From assembly GCA_963755635.1 (NCBI GenBank), contig CAVWKS010000036.1, positions 124,001 through 188,000 on the forward strand: 64,000 nucleotides of DNA, in the 5' to 3' direction. The notes below the pieces were generated by a model, which made no database searches, was not told the DNA's origin, and was given only the letters and a program-made list of their open reading frames with translations. Of this stretch, positions 60,709 through 64,000 are shown one piece after another. The stretch's first letter is position 1; the number at the start of each line of letters is the position of its first letter. The position numbers and the translations under genes were made by a program. This DNA is from AC-32 sp963755635. GTDB taxonomy: Bacteria > Actinomycetota > Thermoleophilia > Gaiellales > Gaiellaceae.

Positions 60709-62145
60709 GCCGCCGCTCCGAGCCGGCGGAGCGCGTCGCGCGCGACCTCGCGGTCGTCGAACGGAATCGTCCGGTCGCGGAACTGCTGGCCCTGCTCGTG
60801 GCCCTTGCCGGCGATCACGACGACGTCGCCCTCGCCCGCGAGCTCGAGCGCCTGAGCGATCGCCGCCGCGCGGTCCGGCTCGACCTCCACGTCGTCGCCG
60901 GCGCCGGCCACGATCTCGCGCGATGATCGCGTCGGGCTCCTCGCTGCGCGGGTTGTCGGAGGTGACGATCGCGACATCGGCGAGCTCGGCGGCGATCCGG
61001 CCCATGACGGGACGCTTGCCGCGGTCGCGGTCACCGCCGCAGCCGAAGACGCAGATCAGCCGGTTCCGCGCCAGCTCGCGCGCCGTACGGAGGACGTTCT
61101 CGAGCGAGTCCGGCGTGTGCGCGTAGTCGACGAGCACGGCGAAGGGCTGCCCTTCGTCGACCGCCTCGAACCGGCCCGGCACCCCGCGCAGCTCGCGCAC
61201 GCCGCGCGCGATCGCCTCGTCCGAGACGTCGAGCAGCTGCGCCGCGGCGACCGCGCCGAGCACGTTCTCGATATTGAAGCGCCCGCGCAGACGGGTCTCG
61301 AGCGCGATTCCGCCCGCCTGAAAGCGCGCGCCGCGCGGGCCGGACTCGAGGCTCTCCGGACGCAGCTCCGCGTCGTCGGCAAAGCCGTACGTGAGCAGCG
61401 GCTGCTGCCCGCGCAGCTCGTCCGCGAGCAAGCGACCGTGCTCGTCGCCGACGTTGACCGCGGCCGGCGGCCTCGTCTCGGTGAAGAGACGCCGCTTCGC
61501 GTCGAAGTACCGCTCTAGGGTGCCGTGGAAGTCGAGGTGGTCCTGCGTCAGGTTCGTGAACACGAGCGCCGCGAAGCGAACCCGGTCGAGGCGGCCGAGC
61601 TCGGAGCCGTGTGAGGTCGCTTCGAGCGCGCAGCTGCGGTCGCCGGCGTCGAGCATCTCGCGGAAGTCCCGCTGCAGGTCGATCGCCTCGGGCGTCGTGC
61701 GGATCGCGGGACGGCGCTCGCCGCCGACGCGGCACTCGATCGTCCCGAGCAGGCCGGGGCGGCGGCCCGCGGCCGCGAGGATCGAGTAGAGCAGGAACGC
61801 GGTCGTCGTCTTCCCGTTCGTGCCGGTGACCCCGGCGATCTCGAGCTCCTGGCTCGGTTGGCCGAAGAACGCGTCCGCGACGGGCGCCATCGCGCGCCGG
61901 GCATCGGGGACGACGAGCTGCGGGACGTCGAGCTCGACCGGCCGCTCGACGACGAGGGCCACCGCGCCGTTCTCGACGGCCTCGGGCGCGAAGTCGTGCC
62001 CGTCGGCGCGGCTCCCGGGAACGCAGAAGAAGAGCGATCCAGGCCCGGCGGCGCGGGCGTCGTAGGCCAGCTCGCGGATCTCCACGGGAGCGCGTCGCAG
62101 GACGTCCGCGGGGGCGAGCGCTGCGATGACGCGCTCTAGCTGCAT
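60705..62145 (-). CDS. murE: UDP-MurNAc-tripeptide synthetase, mDAP-adding type (frameshifted)
   Basis: Adds the third stem-peptide residue. P-loop GVTGTNGKTTTAFLLYS, SHGSELGRLD and DYAHTPDSLENVL are present. The specificity motif is DNPRSEEP, the form typical of meso-diaminopimelate ligases. One extra base near 60922 breaks the frame just after EEPDAII; the rest (VVVIAGKGHEQGQQF) follows in another frame and completes 479 residues. First gene of the visible dcw run; TAGACT lies 9 nt before the ATG. Confidence 0.92.
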
Positions 62146-62154
62146 CGGCGGGCG

Positions 62155-62160
62155 AGTCTA
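62155..62160 (-). promoter_or_regulatory. -10 element of murE
   Basis: TAGACT ends 9 nt before the murE ATG, suggesting the dcw run here starts at murE, with no ftsI immediately upstream. The rest of the 62146-62231 gap holds nothing recognisable. Confidence 0.4.
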
Positions 62161-62231
62161 CCAACCGGTCCTGCCGAGACCGGCGCCTGCCCAAGCCCTG
62201 GAAGGTGAGCCTTTGCAGCGGCTTTGCGGTG

Positions 62232-62906
62232 TTACTTGTTGTGCTTCTTGCCACCGCCCGGCGGGCCGGTGTGGACGTGGTTCTGTCGCCTTTGCCCCAG
62301 CCCGGCTTGCCGACCGGAGGCGGGGGCGGCGTACGTGGTGGTGGCGGAGGCGGTGGTGGCGGCGGCGGCGGCGCGTTGTGCGTTGCCGGTCGGTGGAGGC
62401 GGTGGTGGAGGCGGTGGTGGAGGCGGTGGTGGAGGCGGTGGTGGAGGCGGTGGTGGAGGCGGTGGTGGAGGCGGTGGCGGAGGCGGTGGTGGCGGTGGTG
62501 GTGGCGGAGGAGGAGGCGGTGGCGGTGGCGGTGGAGGCGGACGGAGGCGGTGGCGGCGGCCCAGGACGGGCGGCGGGGGCGGCGGCGGCGGGGACCCCGA
62601 CTCCCCCGCGCGCCGGCCGGAACTCGGGAAGATGCAAGCCGCAGCCCGCCCGCGCGACGGGGCTGCGCGGTGCGAGCGGCGGCCTGCGAGTTCCTGCGTA
62701 CTTCTTCACCTCGTGCTTCGAGGAGCGCGTGGCAGTGGCCGCCCCGGGACGCGTCGGCGCAGCTGCCTCAACGGCGGCGGAGGCGCCGGAGCGACGGCCT
62801 GGTGCCCGGAGGACAAAGGCGACTCCAGAGCGGCGCGCCAGAGGTAGCCCGAGGCGACGCCGGCGCAGACGAGCAGCCGAGATCCGAAGGGTTCCCGGAG
62901 AGCCAC
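62232..62906 (-). pseudogene. Frameshifted Pro-rich membrane or secreted protein
   Basis: No single frame is open, but three facts suggest a protein gene. The 62906 frame starts MALREPFGSRLLVCAGVASG, a short basic-hydrophobic start like a membrane anchor. The middle encodes polyproline through the 12-bp repeat. The 3' end reads NHVHTGPPGGGKKHNK before TAA at 62232. At least three indels are needed to join them, one missing A near 62268 among them. Such repeats assemble badly, so these may be errors. Function unknown. Its polyproline would need EF-P. Confidence 0.4.
62392..62475. repeat. Seven perfect copies of a 12-bp tandem repeat
   Basis: Unit GGTGGAGGCGGT on the plus strand, seven exact copies, followed by degenerate GGCGGAGGCGGT-type units to about 62540. 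On the minus strand the coding frame gives continuous Pro. A slippage-prone array. Confidence 0.85.
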
Positions 62907-62974
62907 GCATGGCCGCGGAGTCTCGCAGCCGGACCCGACGACACCGCTCCTCAGCCGTCGAAGAGTGGATGCTC

Positions 62975-64000
62975 TCAGCCGTCGAAGACTGGATGCGCGA
63001 GGCTGACACGGTCCTTTCCCGCCGCTTTCGCCTCGTAGAGCGCGGCGTCGGCCAGGCTCAGAACCTGCTCCGCAGTTTGCCCGGGGTGAGCTCCGCGATC
63101 CCGAAGCTCGCGGTCAGAGGTGATCCGCGCGCCACGCTGGCAGCTCGAGTGGCGCGTGCGCCAGGGCGCTCGACGCATGCGGTCTGCGACGAGCACGGCC
63201 GCTTCCGCCCGCGTCTCGGGAAGCAGCACCGCGAACTCCTCCCCGCCCAGCCTGCCGGCGACGTCCATCTTCCGCAGGTGAGCCCGCAGGAGGCGCCAAA
63301 GGTCTGAAGTGCATGGTCGCCCGCGAGGTGGCCGTGCCGGTCGTTCACGAGCTTGAAATCGTCGAGATCGGCGAGCACCAGCGAGAGCGGTTCTCGAACA
63401 GCTTGGCCCGCTCGAGCTCGGTCTCGAGGGCCTCCAGGAACCGGCGCCGGTTGACGAGGCCCGTGAGCTCGTCCGTCGTCGCCTGCCGCTGAACGCGCTC
63501 GTGCAGCTCGCGCGTTCTCGAGCGCGATGCCCGCCTGCGCAGCGAGCCACTCGGCGAGATCACGCGTCTCTTTGCGGAACCCGCGACGGGGCGGATAGAG
63601 GAGCAGGGTCGTCAGGCCGTCTTCGTGCTCGCCGGTTGTCAAGTCGAGCTCGAGCGGGTGGCGTCCAGCGACTTCGCCGAACCAGCCGACCTGCACACCG
63701 CCCTGAACGAGCTCGCCGCCACGGGCACCGGTCGCCTCGGTGACCACCTCGAGGATGAGTGGCATCAGCGCCCGCGCGTCGTGCGTCGCGGCGAGGGCAT
63801 TACCGACGAGCGCCAGGGCCTCACGCGGATCGCGGTTCGAGCCGGTGGGCCCGACGGCGGTCGGCATGGGGCTCGGTGCTCGCCGCCCTCCCCTTGGACG
63901 AGCGCATCACAGAGACGAACAGGCCCACAGTGAGCAAGGTCACGAGCATGGCCGCGACGAGCAGGGTCGGGCGGTCGCGCCAGGCGATGGCAAGAGGGAC
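62975..64000 (-). pseudogene. Membrane-anchored GAF-GGDEF diguanylate cyclase (frameshifted, partial)
   Basis: Runs off the right edge. A membrane helix (LLVAAMLVTLLTVGLFVSV) is followed by a GAF-like sensor (REALALVGNALAATHD ... AEWLAAQAGIALENA), then a GGDEF domain: ATTDELTGLVNRRRFLEALE, LVLADLDDFKLVNDRHGHLAGD, AGRLGGEEFAVLLPE and LADAALYEAKAAGKDRV. The GGEEF motif and metal Asp would permit c-di-GMP synthesis. The pieces lie in different frames, requiring at least five indels in 900 bp. Either the gene is decayed or the sequence near this end is poor. Confidence 0.7.

Noticed and set aside
62392..62475. CRISPR-like array
   Set aside because: The repeat unit is 12 bp with no spacers; a simple tandem coding repeat.
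62224..62847. Plus-strand frame with more than 60 consecutive Gly
   Set aside because: It is the reverse of the polyproline repeat. Only the minus strand gives a plausible C-terminus and codon context.
62975..64000. Phage or insertion-sequence debris explaining the frameshifts near the right edge
   Set aside because: No transposase, terminal repeats or target duplications were seen. The parts belong to one ordered GAF-GGDEF protein.

Overview
This 64 kb window is chromosomal DNA from a very GC-rich (about 70%) bacterium, most probably an actinobacterium of the Thermoleophilia (Gaiellales/Solirubrobacterales-like). The evidence is gene content and order: an actinobacterial-style division cluster without ftsA, shikimate genes joined to pepQ-efp, a SigB/SigF-type sigma factor with its antagonist, DivIVA-like coiled coils, and long (EP)n-rich membrane proteins. 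This placement is inferred; no rRNA gene is present. The MurE DNPR motif points to meso-diaminopimelate peptidoglycan.

Layout. 1-4.7 kb: a carboxyltransferase-like/biotin-carrier fusion running off the left edge and a class III cyclase-AAA-TPR regulator. 4.8-13.8 kb: a head-to-tail minus-strand run alaS-ruvX-mltG-aroE-aroC-aroKB-aroQ-pepQ-efp. 13.8-16.5 kb: mnmA, anti-sigma factor, sigma factor and a candidate 6S RNA. 16.5-19.1 kb: envelope genes (RlpA-like barrel, two tandem EP-rich membrane paralogues, DivIVA-like protein). 19.1-22.8 kb: MBL hydrolase-hisS-aspS. 23-29.6 kb: a full histidine-utilisation set (ftcD, hutH, a small membrane gene, hutU, hutI). 29.6-36.2 kb: methyltransferase, uracil-DNA glycosylase-like protein, heterodimeric ABC exporter, two tandem secreted eqolisin-like proteins. 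36.2-44.2 kb: tRNA-Gln, tRNA-Glu, gltX, an AlkZ-type glycosylase, nfo, a HAD hydrolase and a cation/proton antiporter. 44.2-50.9 kb: glycine cleavage genes with threonine aldolase and a serine hydrolase. 51-62.1 kb: dcw cluster murE-murF-mraY-murD-ftsW-murG-murC-murB-ftsQ-ftsZ. 62.2-64 kb: heavily frameshifted Pro-rich and GGDEF genes.

How the genes work together. Most genes are packed with ATGA, GTGA, TTGA or TGATG stop/start overlaps, so they form a few long translationally coupled operons. Transcription units open in a strikingly uniform way: a TAnnnT hexamer sits 6 or 7 nt before the start codon, implying leaderless mRNAs. Four divergent pairs share one near-symmetric -10 element, and several -10 elements are built on the TAG stop codon of the gene in front.

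Cautions. Five conserved or essential genes (aroKB, hutH, gcvPB, murF, murE) and one membrane gene carry a single indel each, and the last 1.7 kb carries many. The pattern looks more like assembly or sequencing error than gene decay, so these genes are annotated across the frameshifts.
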